Shown here one piece after another: positions 7,877-16,146 of a stretch of DNA of 23,230 bases (within the stretch, counting starts at the first letter, position 1; the number at the start of each line of letters is the position of its first letter). The position numbers and the translations under genes were made by a program. Below the pieces are notes generated by a model, which saw nothing but the letters and a program-made list of their open reading frames with translations, was not told the DNA's origin and did no database searches. Origin of the DNA: Bacilli bacterium (GTDB lineage Bacteria; Bacillota_I; Bacilli_A; RFN20; CAG-826). The DNA lies in the NCBI GenBank assembly GCA_017551465.1, contig JAFZLN010000013.1:1-23230 (forward strand), in the 5' to 3' direction.

Positions 7877-9013
7877 ATGGATAAAGAAACTTATCTTAAA
7901 TATCTAAAAGACTATCTTCATCTAATCTCCATTTATTTAAATAAAAAGGAAGAACCTTCTTTTAAGATTGATGAAAGTAACTTTAATATTTTTCTTAATC
8001 TATCTAAGAAGCATTCATTGACCGCTTTATTTTATAAGGTGTGTAAGGACACCAAAGTGGATATCAAAGAAGAATATCTAAAAGTATTAGAACAATATTA
8101 TCTATCTAATGTCCAAAAGCACATTCTTTTTGAAAGAGAAAGAAAAGCACTGTTTGATTACTTTTATTTAAACGGTATCGTTTACCTCCAACTTAAAGGA
8201 CTAGTGCTTAAAGATTATTATCCTGATCCATACACTAGAGAATTCGCTGATAACGATATCTATTTCAAAGGTGACGATGAAATAGTTAAAAAGTTCTTCG
8301 TTGACAGAGGATATAAAGTAGAGATATTTAGAAAAAGTAATCATGACGTGTATTTAAAAAAGCCATGTTTAAACTTTGAAATGCACCGAGCCTTATTTGG
8401 GGAAACTGGTGATAATGATAAATTCATTGAATATTTTGCCACTCCGAAAGCGGGTGCTCTTGATCATGAATGTAGAGAGGATGTTTATAACCCTGATAAT
8501 TTCTATGTTTACTTTACTGCCCATACTTATAAACATTTCCATATCGCTGGATGTGGGCTTAGAACACTCGTGGACTATTATATTTTCTTAAAAAGAAACC
8601 AAGAAAACGAAACCTTAGATTTTAAATACATTAAGAAAGAACTTAATAAAATCGATTTAGTGGATTTTTCTAATCAAATATCAACGCTTTCTTTAAAGGT
8701 CTTTGATGAACAAGAATTAAATGAACAAGAACTAGAAACACTTCTATTTATCGCTAGCAGTGGGACATATGGCACTTTAGAAAATAGAGTGAATAAAGGT
8801 ATTAAAGAAAAAGGTAAAACCAAATACCTCATGTCTAGAATATTCCCTCCATATCGCTTCTATAAAGGTGCTTACCCGTGGGCTTATAAAGTACCAATCT
8901 TAATTCCAATCGCCTGGTTATGTAGATTCTTTAGGATATTGTTTAAAAATCCAAAAAGAGCGACCACTGAAATAAAGACAATCGCTAACTCAAAAGAAGA
9001 GAAAGATAAGTAA
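7877..9013 (+). CDS. NTP_transf_5-type nucleotidyltransferase, putative peptide-tailoring enzyme
   Basis: A 378-residue protein of the 'uncharacterised nucleotidyltransferase' family (PF14907 type). The diagnostic stretch LKGLVLKDYYPDPYTREFADNDIYF contains L106-K-G, YPDP and the metal-binding pair D125/D127. A conserved H-x-x-L (EMHRALFG) and a helical C-terminal half with HTYKHFHIAGCGLRTLVDYY follow, as usual in the family. Homologues sit beside HPrK-like kinases and B1/PqqD proteins in lasso-peptide clusters (PadeN-like), where they help add further phosphate groups. ATG 7877 is preferred to GTG 7868 because AGGTGA at 7866-7871 gives a 5-nt spacing. The gene follows the ABC stop by 1 nt and ends at a strong terminator, so it closes the operon. 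The C-terminal PWAYKVPILIPIAWLCRFFRILF stretch may touch the membrane. Confidence 0.8.
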   Translation: MDKETYLKYLKDYLHLISIYLNKKEEPSFKIDESNFNIFLNLSKKHSLTALFYKVCKDTKVDIKEEYLKVLEQYYLSNVQKHILFERERKALFDYFYLNGIVYLQLKGLVLKDYYPDPYTREFADNDIYFKGDDEIVKKFFVDRGYKVEIFRKSNHDVYLKKPCLNFEMHRALFGETGDNDKFIEYFATPKAGALDHECREDVYNPDNFYVYFTAHTYKHFHIAGCGLRTLVDYYIFLKRNQENETLDFKYIKKELNKIDLVDFSNQISTLSLKVFDEQELNEQELETLLFIASSGTYGTLENRVNKGIKEKGKTKYLMSRIFPPYRFYKGAYPWAYKVPILIPIAWLCRFFRILFKNPKRATTEIKTIANSKEEKDK

Positions 9014-9027
9014 AAAACAATCAAAAA

Positions 9028-9061
9028 TGCCTCTATTTATTAAGATAGGGGCACTTTTTTT
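9028..9061 (+). terminator. Rho-independent terminator closing the peptide operon
   Basis: A 9-bp stem (TGCCTCTAT / ATAGGGGCA, one G-T wobble) with an 8-nt loop, followed one base later by a run of seven T. Confidence 0.88.
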
Positions 9062-9080
9062 GACTTATTTTTCTTTTCGT

Positions 9081-9109
9081 TTCACATGCGCATAGGCGAG
9101 TAGTATGAT
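9081..9109 (+). promoter_or_regulatory. Sigma-A-type promoter of the lipoprotein operon
   Basis: TTCACA at 9081-9086, a 17-nt spacer and TATGAT at 9104-9109. The predicted start near 9116 leaves a ~56-nt leader before the ATG at 9172. Confidence 0.7.
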
Positions 9110-9117
9110 AGGTGCTA

Positions 9118-9152
9118 TGAGTGCATACGTGCGTATCATATGAGCGCACTCA
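9118..9152 (+). promoter_or_regulatory. Structured 5' leader with two alternative hairpins
   Basis: TGAGTGC (9118-9124) pairs perfectly with GCACTCA (9146-9152), enclosing a small ATAC/GTAT stem. An alternative stem GTGCG (9129-9133) / CGCAC (9145-9149) uses the same right arm, so the two cannot form together. The structure begins about 2 nt after the predicted transcription start and ends before the SD (AGAAAGGA, 9157-9163). It has no T-tract, so it is not a terminator; it could stabilise the mRNA or be an operator at the DNA level. Confidence 0.5.
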
Positions 9153-9171
9153 AATTAGAAAGGACATCATC

Positions 9172-12100
9172 ATGAAGAAAATTGCAAAAGCATTACTTCT
9201 TGTGGCAATGACTGTGGGTATGGCGGTAGCCTGTGATCCAGCAGAAACAAGCTCAAGCGGTAGTGTCTCTTCAGCGAGCTCTGAAAACAGCTCACAAACA
9301 TCCCTTACATCATCTGAAACTACTTCCTCAACTTCTTCTAGTAGCAACTCGACTAGCAGTGCTACAACTAGCAGTTCATCAAGTAGTTCTTTTTCTAGTA
9401 GCAGTAGTTCTGTTGCCCCTAAAGTCACAGGTATCACTTTAAATACCGACTTAGTTAAGAAAGCTTACAAATATGGTGAAGCTTTAGACTTAACTGGCTT
9501 AGTGGTCACTGCGAATTACGATAACAACAGTAATGAAGTGGTCAGAAACTACACAACTGATCCTGCTAATGGAACAGTCTTAAATGAAGTCGGTGACAAA
9601 ACTGTTACCGTCACCTATTTAACTTTCACTGCTAATTTCTCAGTCAAAGTTGAAAAAGAATTAACAGGTATCACCTTAGATACCAAAAACGTTAAAAAGT
9701 ATTACCGTTATGGTCAAACTTTAGATTTAACCGGTTTAGTGGTTACCGCTAACTATAGCAATAACACAAAAGAAACCGTTACTGACTACACAACAAGTGT
9801 GGCTAACGGCACAACTTTAAAAGAAAATACTAAAGTAGTTATTACTTATGGCCTTTACACTTCTGAATTCTCTGTTGAAGTTGATCACGGCTATATTCAA
9901 TTCAATAACGAATATATTGAAGGTACACATATCTATGGTGAAGCGTTCGACACTTCTAAACTCAATCCATGTATCTCATATGATGATGGTACTAGAGAAG
10001 ATTTAGTGACATTTACTACTAATCCTGCCGATGGCACAATCTTCAATAAACTTGGCGAATTTACCATTGATTATAACGCCACTGATGGCGATGAAAGATG
10101 GTGGTCTGGTTTCTTCACCGTTATAGTTTTACCAAAAGCTGAAACAGGCACAAAGGTGACATTAGACTTAAGCAGTGCACACACATTTGAAAATGGTGTG
10201 GCCACTGAAAAGGCTATTGGCACAGTTGGTAGTGATTACACACCAGAATTCAAATTAACAAAGGTCTCTACTGCTGAAGCATCTATGACCATTGTTAACA
10301 ATAAAACAAGATTAATGGCCGGAGATACCATTGAAAACGTTAACTCTTTGGGCGGTGTTACCGCGATTAGAGTTAATGGTGGTTCTGGTAACTTCAGATT
10401 ATATGCTGGTTATACACAAGATAAGATGTATGAATTCATGACCGCTGAAAGTGAAAGTGGTGATCGTATCTTTAATAACATCCCAAGCTTAAATTACTTC
10501 AAGTTTGTTGGTAAATACGATAACTATCCAGCGGATATTGCTTCTATTGAATTCACATATACAAGAAACGCTAATAATGAATTAGTTGATGGCACAGAAA
10601 CGCCAATTGAAACATTAACTGTTAATGAAGGCGAATACATTAAAGGTAATAAAACCTTAGTGGTCGCTAACAACACAGTGACTGTTGATAATAAGACATA
10701 TACCTATGCTGGTATCGTTTATAACGAAGCATTACTTTATATGAATGGTAATGCTGGTTTATTAGTTAAATATGTTGATAACACCGCAGTGGTGGTTACT
10801 GATACAGTTGATAACTATTCTTCTTTAACAGGTAGATACACTAAAGTCATTGGTGCTACTGAAGTGAAGATGTTTGTTAACGGTAACGAAGTAGCCGCTA
10901 ATACAGCGGAAACAAGAGCAACAATCGGACTTGGTGATACATTCACATTCACTGCGACCGATAACGCTGTTCCAACTGAAACTCCAGAAATCACATTTGT
11001 GGATGAATCCGCAAGTGGTGAACAAGATGCTTTTGTGGGTACATATACCGCAAAAGGCAAAATCTACTTATACGATGCCATGTCTGGCGATACAGCGGAC
11101 GTTGTTGTTAATAAAGTTGTCGTCACAAAAGAAAACGGTGAATACTACATCGACTATAGTGATACAGGAGATAGCTTCTATCCTGGCTTTACAGGTAAAG
11201 TTGAAGCCTTCATCTCTAAAGGTACAAAACTCTGTTCTTATGCCACTGATGAAATAACCATCATCATTAACACAGAAACCAAGTACATTGAATTAGGCTA
11301 TTACGACGTAGAAAATTACACATTCTTTGCTGATGGTTCTATCGGTTATACATATGAATCTGCGAATAAGCCAACAGCGACATTTGAAAACGGTACTGTT
11401 AAAGCTTTAGCGGAAGGTAACTTCTATTTAAGCGCTAAAGCAAGTAATGGTTTAGAAGCTAAATACTATGTCCATGTTAATGGCTATGTTCCTGCCATAA
11501 TTGATGTTAGTACTGGTCCATTTGACTTAACAGCGGGCGATACATATCAAATTAACGCTACCGTTAATGAAGATGCGACAGATAAGACATTATTATTTGA
11601 ATCAACTGATAAAAATGTTCTCACTGTTAGTGAAACAGGCTTAGTTACCGCTATTAAAGAAGGTTCAGCTTGTGTCATTGTTACAAGCAATGATGAAGAA
11701 GTATGGATTGGCTTTAACGTAAAGGCTGCTACACCTAAGCAAACAGTTACCACATATACATTCGAAGATGAAAATTTGGAAGTATTCACACTTGTGGTTA
11801 CCGAAGGCGAATCTGCTACTATCAGTAATGGTGATGATACCTATGAATTCACATACTATAACGGTAAATACTACTATGATAGCGATAGCAATGTCGCAAT
11901 TAAAATTAGAGTCTCTGGTAGCCAAGCTTACTTAGAGTTCTATGATGACAATATGACATTATTTGGCTACGAAGGCCCAATCACTGTCTTTAGTGATTCT
12001 GATATCTTCTTAACATTTGTGTCTAGTGAACAAATTGATGCTCAAGGTCAACAAGGCCAAGGTGGAGAACAAGGTCAAGGCCAAGGTGGTGAACAACCAC

Positions 12101-12384
12101 AAGATGTTGTGCTTAACTATACATTCTATGATGACAACTGGGACGAACACACATTAGATGTTGTTGAAGGTAAATCCGCTAAAATTGACAACACCTACAG
12201 CTTCACATATAAAAATGGTCACTATGTTTATGACGAAGATGATTCCGTTTACTTCGATGTGAGACATTCTGGTGCTGATTATTTAGATTACTACGACAAC
12301 AACATGAATTTCTTTGGTTGTGGTATGTACAGTGTTGTTACAACATACGCTACCGAAGGTACGCTCGACTTATACGAAAACTAA
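9172..12384 (+). CDS. Large surface lipoprotein with serine-rich tether and Ig-like (Big_3, Big_2) domains
   Basis: A 1070-residue lipoprotein. The signal peptide runs MKKIAKALLLVAMTVGMAVA with lipobox AVAC (Cys21), then a Ser/Thr-rich tether (~22-82). Big_3-like modules follow at ~85-161 and ~164-237 (YGEALDLTGLVVTANY / YGQTLDLTGLVVTANY, both ending in a NGT...VTY pattern), with a more diverged third at ~240-320. A long unassigned beta-rich centre leads to a Big_2-like module (~775-855, PFDLTAGDTYQINATV). The end consists of two related ~90-residue modules (YTFEDENLEVFTL... and YTFYDDNWDEHTL...) joined by a Gln/Gly linker (~957-978). ATG 9172 is chosen because AGAAAGGA precedes it by 8 nt and it opens the signal peptide; a GTG at 9121 falls inside the leader hairpin. 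It is the first gene of a four-lipoprotein operon. Adhesion or polymer binding is likely but unproven. Confidence 0.88.
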   Translation: MKKIAKALLLVAMTVGMAVACDPAETSSSGSVSSASSENSSQTSLTSSETTSSTSSSSNSTSSATTSSSSSSSFSSSSSSVAPKVTGITLNTDLVKKAYKYGEALDLTGLVVTANYDNNSNEVVRNYTTDPANGTVLNEVGDKTVTVTYLTFTANFSVKVEKELTGITLDTKNVKKYYRYGQTLDLTGLVVTANYSNNTKETVTDYTTSVANGTTLKENTKVVITYGLYTSEFSVEVDHGYIQFNNEYIEGTHIYGEAFDTSKLNPCISYDDGTREDLVTFTTNPADGTIFNKLGEFTIDYNATDGDERWWSGFFTVIVLPKAETGTKVTLDLSSAHTFENGVATEKAIGTVGSDYTPEFKLTKVSTAEASMTIVNNKTRLMAGDTIENVNSLGGVTAIRVNGGSGNFRLYAGYTQDKMYEFMTAESESGDRIFNNIPSLNYFKFVGKYDNYPADIASIEFTYTRNANNELVDGTETPIETLTVNEGEYIKGNKTLVVANNTVTVDNKTYTYAGIVYNEALLYMNGNAGLLVKYVDNTAVVVTDTVDNYSSLTGRYTKVIGATEVKMFVNGNEVAANTAETRATIGLGDTFTFTATDNAVPTETPEITFVDESASGEQDAFVGTYTAKGKIYLYDAMSGDTADVVVNKVVVTKENGEYYIDYSDTGDSFYPGFTGKVEAFISKGTKLCSYATDEITIIINTETKYIELGYYDVENYTFFADGSIGYTYESANKPTATFENGTVKALAEGNFYLSAKASNGLEAKYYVHVNGYVPAIIDVSTGPFDLTAGDTYQINATVNEDATDKTLLFESTDKNVLTVSETGLVTAIKEGSACVIVTSNDEEVWIGFNVKAATPKQTVTTYTFEDENLEVFTLVVTEGESATISNGDDTYEFTYYNGKYYYDSDSNVAIKIRVSGSQAYLEFYDDNMTLFGYEGPITVFSDSDIFLTFVSSEQIDAQGQQGQGGEQGQGQGGEQPQDVVLNYTFYDDNWDEHTLDVVEGKSAKIDNTYSFTYKNGHYVYDEDDSVYFDVRHSGADYLDYYDNNMNFFGCGMYSVVTTYATEGTLDLYEN

Positions 12385-12414
12385 TTATTTCAATAAATAG
12401 AAAGACAAAACAAA

Positions 12415-13719
12415 ATGAAAAAACATTTCAGCCTTTTAACTGCGGCTATGTTAATGGTCACTCTTGCGGCTTGTACTCCCACTACTCTAAGTAGTCTGGT
12501 CTCAAGTAGTAGTGAACCTTCCTCTATTTCTTCAAGTTTAGAAGAAAGTTCAAGCAGTGATACTTCCGGTAGCCTCAGTTCTTCATCATCATCTACTTCT
12601 TCTGTCGCTAGTTCCTCTAGCTCTAGTTCATCTACCTCTAGTGTGGAAACACCAAAAGAAGTAAAGATTGGTGAAGTATATACATCTAATTATTGGGATA
12701 TCACTATTGAGAACATGCTTGATACTGTTCTCGGTGATTTAAGTGAAAAAGTCCCAGTATTTACATCTCAAAGATATGAAGCATTAATGGCATACCCTGA
12801 TGGTAGCCAAACCCTTACCTTCCAAATCAAATGCTTTGGCGCGAACGCGAGTAGCGCGACGCGTATATATAAGGAAAAGATGGAAGCTTGCGGTTATTAT
12901 TTCTCCGCAGAGAATAACTATGGTTATCAAATGGTGGACTATTATAGCGATCTCTTCTTAGCGTATTCTCTTGAAGGTGTGGACACAGGTGATCCATGCT
13001 TCATTATTCAATCCAATATCCAACAAACAAGAGAGAAGGAATGGAATAACTATGCAGTTAGCCTATATACAGATCTAACTAATATTCCAGCCTGTCCTGC
13101 GGAAAGCTATTCAACTTCCTACGATAACAGTAAAGATACATTAACGGTCTATGCTTTATTCGTTGATAGAAATACCGTGGTCAATAAATATATGACAGAA
13201 CTCGTTAAAGCGGGCTTCACCTCTCAAGGTACTGACCAATATGGCGCTACTACAATGATTGATTCTACAGGCTATGTTTCAGTGGTCTTATATCTCACTT
13301 ATGGGGATTATGACTGCGACGCCTTATATATCAACTTTGTGAATGTTTGGCCTTCCGTTGGTATTGCTTCATTCACACTTTTAACACAATTCCCTAAAGT
13401 CACAAGTGACACCGCTAAATTTGATAGATATAAATACTTCGATTTAGTGGGCAATGGTAATGAACAAGACTATGTCTTATGTATCTATTACTTATATGTC
13501 TCAACTTCTGACTATGAAAGCTATGTTGATACTTTGGTGGACTATGGTTTTGACAAAGGTGATGTTTCTGTTTCAGAAACCAACATTATCACCACAGAAC
13601 TTGCTGTCAGTATGATTACTGATACAGGTGCCATTTATAAGATTAATGTCGATGTCTTATATCAAGTATCTTCTAGCATTATTTGCATCATCTTATATCC
13701 TGCAACCGCAGTTAAATAG
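12415..13719 (+). CDS. Lipoprotein with serine-rich tether and three ~100-residue repeats
   Basis: A 434-residue lipoprotein. The signal peptide ends in LAAC (Cys20), and a Ser-rich tether spans ~25-77. I do not recognise the domain that follows, but it reads as three diverged modules of about 100 residues (~113-198, ~223-310, ~326-434). Each has a strand, a helix ending in a Gly-Phe/Tyr turn (RIYKEKMEACGYYF; NKYMTELVKAGF; ESYVDTLVDYGF) and paired strands, as expected for a small alpha/beta fold repeated in tandem. It starts 30 nt after the preceding lipoprotein gene with only a weak GAAAGA as SD. No enzyme motif is visible, so it is likely a binding or structural surface protein. Confidence 0.85.
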   Translation: MKKHFSLLTAAMLMVTLAACTPTTLSSLVSSSSEPSSISSSLEESSSSDTSGSLSSSSSSTSSVASSSSSSSSTSSVETPKEVKIGEVYTSNYWDITIENMLDTVLGDLSEKVPVFTSQRYEALMAYPDGSQTLTFQIKCFGANASSATRIYKEKMEACGYYFSAENNYGYQMVDYYSDLFLAYSLEGVDTGDPCFIIQSNIQQTREKEWNNYAVSLYTDLTNIPACPAESYSTSYDNSKDTLTVYALFVDRNTVVNKYMTELVKAGFTSQGTDQYGATTMIDSTGYVSVVLYLTYGDYDCDALYINFVNVWPSVGIASFTLLTQFPKVTSDTAKFDRYKYFDLVGNGNEQDYVLCIYYLYVSTSDYESYVDTLVDYGFDKGDVSVSETNIITTELAVSMITDTGAIYKINVDVLYQVSSSIICIILYPATAVK

Positions 13720-13735
13720 ATAGGAGTCTCTCAAT

Positions 13736-16141
13736 ATGAAAAAATCATTATTTCTAGGCGCAGCATTGCTCGCCTTAGCAATTACTGGTTGTAATCCTAA
13801 CGCTGCTTCTTCTTCCTTAAGTAGCAGTGCTTCTGATTCTACAGCCTCAAGTACCTTAACAAGTTCCTCTAGTGAAGTAACAAGCTCTTCCAGTGCCGTT
13901 ACATCTAGCAGTGTAGCTTCTTCCTCCTCCAGCAGCTCTTCTAGCTCTTCTAGTAGTAGTTCTTCAGGTTCTGAAGTCCCACCTCCAGTTATTTTAGGTG
14001 GAGAAATCGAAGAAGCGTTAAAGAAAGACTACACCAATATGTATGCCGCATTCGCTCTTAACTCTAGAGAGTATGGACAAGAATATGGTTATGAATACTA
14101 TTTAGGCGGTAGCAACTTTGTGGCCGTCTTAGATGGTACAACCGCGGAATTATATGGTTTAGATACCGCTTGGAGTTTCTATTCCTACTATAACAATAAG
14201 AGCTATGCCTATTGGGATGCTTCTTACTATGTCACTAAAGGTTGGATCTCTAACGGTTCTCATGGTATTGGAGTGGGTATTGATTACGCCTACTTCTTTA
14301 TGCCTTATCTCTTACAACAATTGACAAAAGACGATGTCACTAATGTTTTAGGGGCCTATGTTGTTAAAGATACTTCTGTTAGTAAAATCATGAACGGTCT
14401 TAAGTTCTCTTGGTTAACTAATGACATCACTTATATTGACTTAAAAGTTAATGACCAAGGTTACATCTCTCGTATTAGAGGCTTTGATGACCCTAACGAT
14501 GATGAATATGGTTTCCAAATTGAATTAAGTAATTTTGGTAGTTGTACCGCTCCTCAAGGAGTGACATTACCTCCTGCTATTAATGAATCTAACATTAAGA
14601 CATATGCTGATATGTTAGGTCATGAAGAAGAACCAGATATTTATATCACTGACTTATCAATCAATATTAACGATACAGTGAATAGTGATGCTGATTATCA
14701 AATCATCATGGATCCAGATGATGTCGTTGATTTATCATTCTCTTATTTACCTGCTAACGCGAATAAAAGAGAAGTTAACTGGCACAGTACTAATGAAGAT
14801 GTCGCAGAGCTTCTTTATTCCCATGAATCTGGCCACCAATATTTAAGAGCCATCACTGAAGGTGAAACATATATCTATGTCACCCATGTAAACGGTGATA
14901 AAGAAACAATCTCTTCTGATTTATTAAGAGTGAAAGTTAACGCTGGTAAGACTGTTGAACAAACAGCGGAAGACGTTTATAGATTCGATTTCATTGATAG
15001 TGTCGGAAGCGACAGTGTTTATAGAATCAATGCTTCTAATGAAGTTCCAAATAGTGCTGCTCCATTTACCATTACCACATGGAGAATGCAAACAAGATTA
15101 GGTAGCTATAGTGATAACTTCGCTGATGATGATATTGTCTTATATAGTGCCCCTAATAGTTCCACTAACTTCTCCACAAGATTTGAAGATGAAGTGTTAT
15201 TTGATTTTGCTAATCAACAAGTAAGTAAGATGTCATTTGCCTATGCTTTATTTAGATGCAACAGCAAATCTAACTTAAATATGCTCGAATCCATCAATAT
15301 CTATACATCTAATGATGGTGATAACTGGGCTAACATCGATGTCACTGAAGAAATGAGAACTGAATTTGAAAAAGCCTCATTAAGTACTGGTATGACACCA
15401 AAAGTATTAACCAAGACATTTGAACCAGCTTCTATGGTCAAGATTATTATCAAAGCCAAGAGCGTTGGTGGTAATGACTTAGGTATTGGTATGAAAGACT
15501 TTGTCTTCGCTAGAAATGAACTCTGCCATAACTATGATGATGTGGAAGCAGTTCCAGTGGAATCCATCACCATCAGCGCTCCTAAATCTAGATTAAAGAT
15601 CGGTACTTCTATGAAGTTAAGTGCTGTTGTGACACCTGCTAATGCTTCTAATCCAAACGTGAGATGGATTTCTACAGATACAGATGTGATTACTATTGAT
15701 TCTAGAACAGGTTTTGCCACCGCAATTGGTGAAGGTGTTGTGACTATTAAAGCGGTCTCCACCAGCAATGCCAATATGGTTTCTAACGAATTAGTGATTA
15801 CTACCTATGCACAAGAAAGTATTTCTGATCCAGATAACATCTTCATTGGTAAAACATTCTTCGCTAGTGGTGTCGCCTATGGCGTGAATAACGCTGATGT
15901 GACATTCACCGTTAAAGACGCTAAGAGTGCAACCTTAACCATTTCCTTAACAGTCATGGGCCAAGAATTCAAGAACGTTATTGAAGTTTACTTCAATGGT
16001 TATGATGAAGTCAGTGGTATCTATGAATTTGAAAGCAATGATGGTGCATTAGTTAAAGTCACATTAGCTAATGATGGTAGCTATATTGAATTAACATATA
16101 GTGATGTCTTCATTAATGTCACATTAAATAAGGTGAAATAA
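13736..16141 (+). CDS. Lipoprotein with serine-rich tether and two Big_2-like domains
   Basis: An 801-residue lipoprotein. The signal peptide has lipobox ITGC (Cys19), and the Ser-rich tether spans ~22-82. An unassigned N-terminal domain (~88-285) rich in Tyr and beta strands resembles lipoprotein carrier folds only in general appearance. A Big_2-like region follows (~305-400, with SFSYLPANANKREVNWHSTN), then a jelly-roll-like section (~402-600, with SINIYTSNDGDNWANIDV as in discoidin-like carbohydrate-binding folds), a clear Big_2 domain (~606-690, SITISAPKSRLKIGTSMKL) and a C-terminal beta module. AGGAG at 13722-13726 gives a 9-nt spacing to the ATG, and only 16 nt separate it from the previous gene. 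No catalytic motif is seen. It probably binds a polysaccharide or other surface polymer. Confidence 0.87.
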   Translation: MKKSLFLGAALLALAITGCNPNAASSSLSSSASDSTASSTLTSSSSEVTSSSSAVTSSSVASSSSSSSSSSSSSSSSGSEVPPPVILGGEIEEALKKDYTNMYAAFALNSREYGQEYGYEYYLGGSNFVAVLDGTTAELYGLDTAWSFYSYYNNKSYAYWDASYYVTKGWISNGSHGIGVGIDYAYFFMPYLLQQLTKDDVTNVLGAYVVKDTSVSKIMNGLKFSWLTNDITYIDLKVNDQGYISRIRGFDDPNDDEYGFQIELSNFGSCTAPQGVTLPPAINESNIKTYADMLGHEEEPDIYITDLSININDTVNSDADYQIIMDPDDVVDLSFSYLPANANKREVNWHSTNEDVAELLYSHESGHQYLRAITEGETYIYVTHVNGDKETISSDLLRVKVNAGKTVEQTAEDVYRFDFIDSVGSDSVYRINASNEVPNSAAPFTITTWRMQTRLGSYSDNFADDDIVLYSAPNSSTNFSTRFEDEVLFDFANQQVSKMSFAYALFRCNSKSNLNMLESINIYTSNDGDNWANIDVTEEMRTEFEKASLSTGMTPKVLTKTFEPASMVKIIIKAKSVGGNDLGIGMKDFVFARNELCHNYDDVEAVPVESITISAPKSRLKIGTSMKLSAVVTPANASNPNVRWISTDTDVITIDSRTGFATAIGEGVVTIKAVSTSNANMVSNELVITTYAQESISDPDNIFIGKTFFASGVAYGVNNADVTFTVKDAKSATLTISLTVMGQEFKNVIEVYFNGYDEVSGIYEFESNDGALVKVTLANDGSYIELTYSDVFINVTLNKVK

Positions 16142-16146
16142 ACAAT

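Noticed and set aside
9150..9437. Minus-strand ORF rich in Leu/Glu opposite the serine tether
   Set aside because: It is the complement of poly-serine codons and has no start signals; similar minus-strand frames elsewhere are shadows too.
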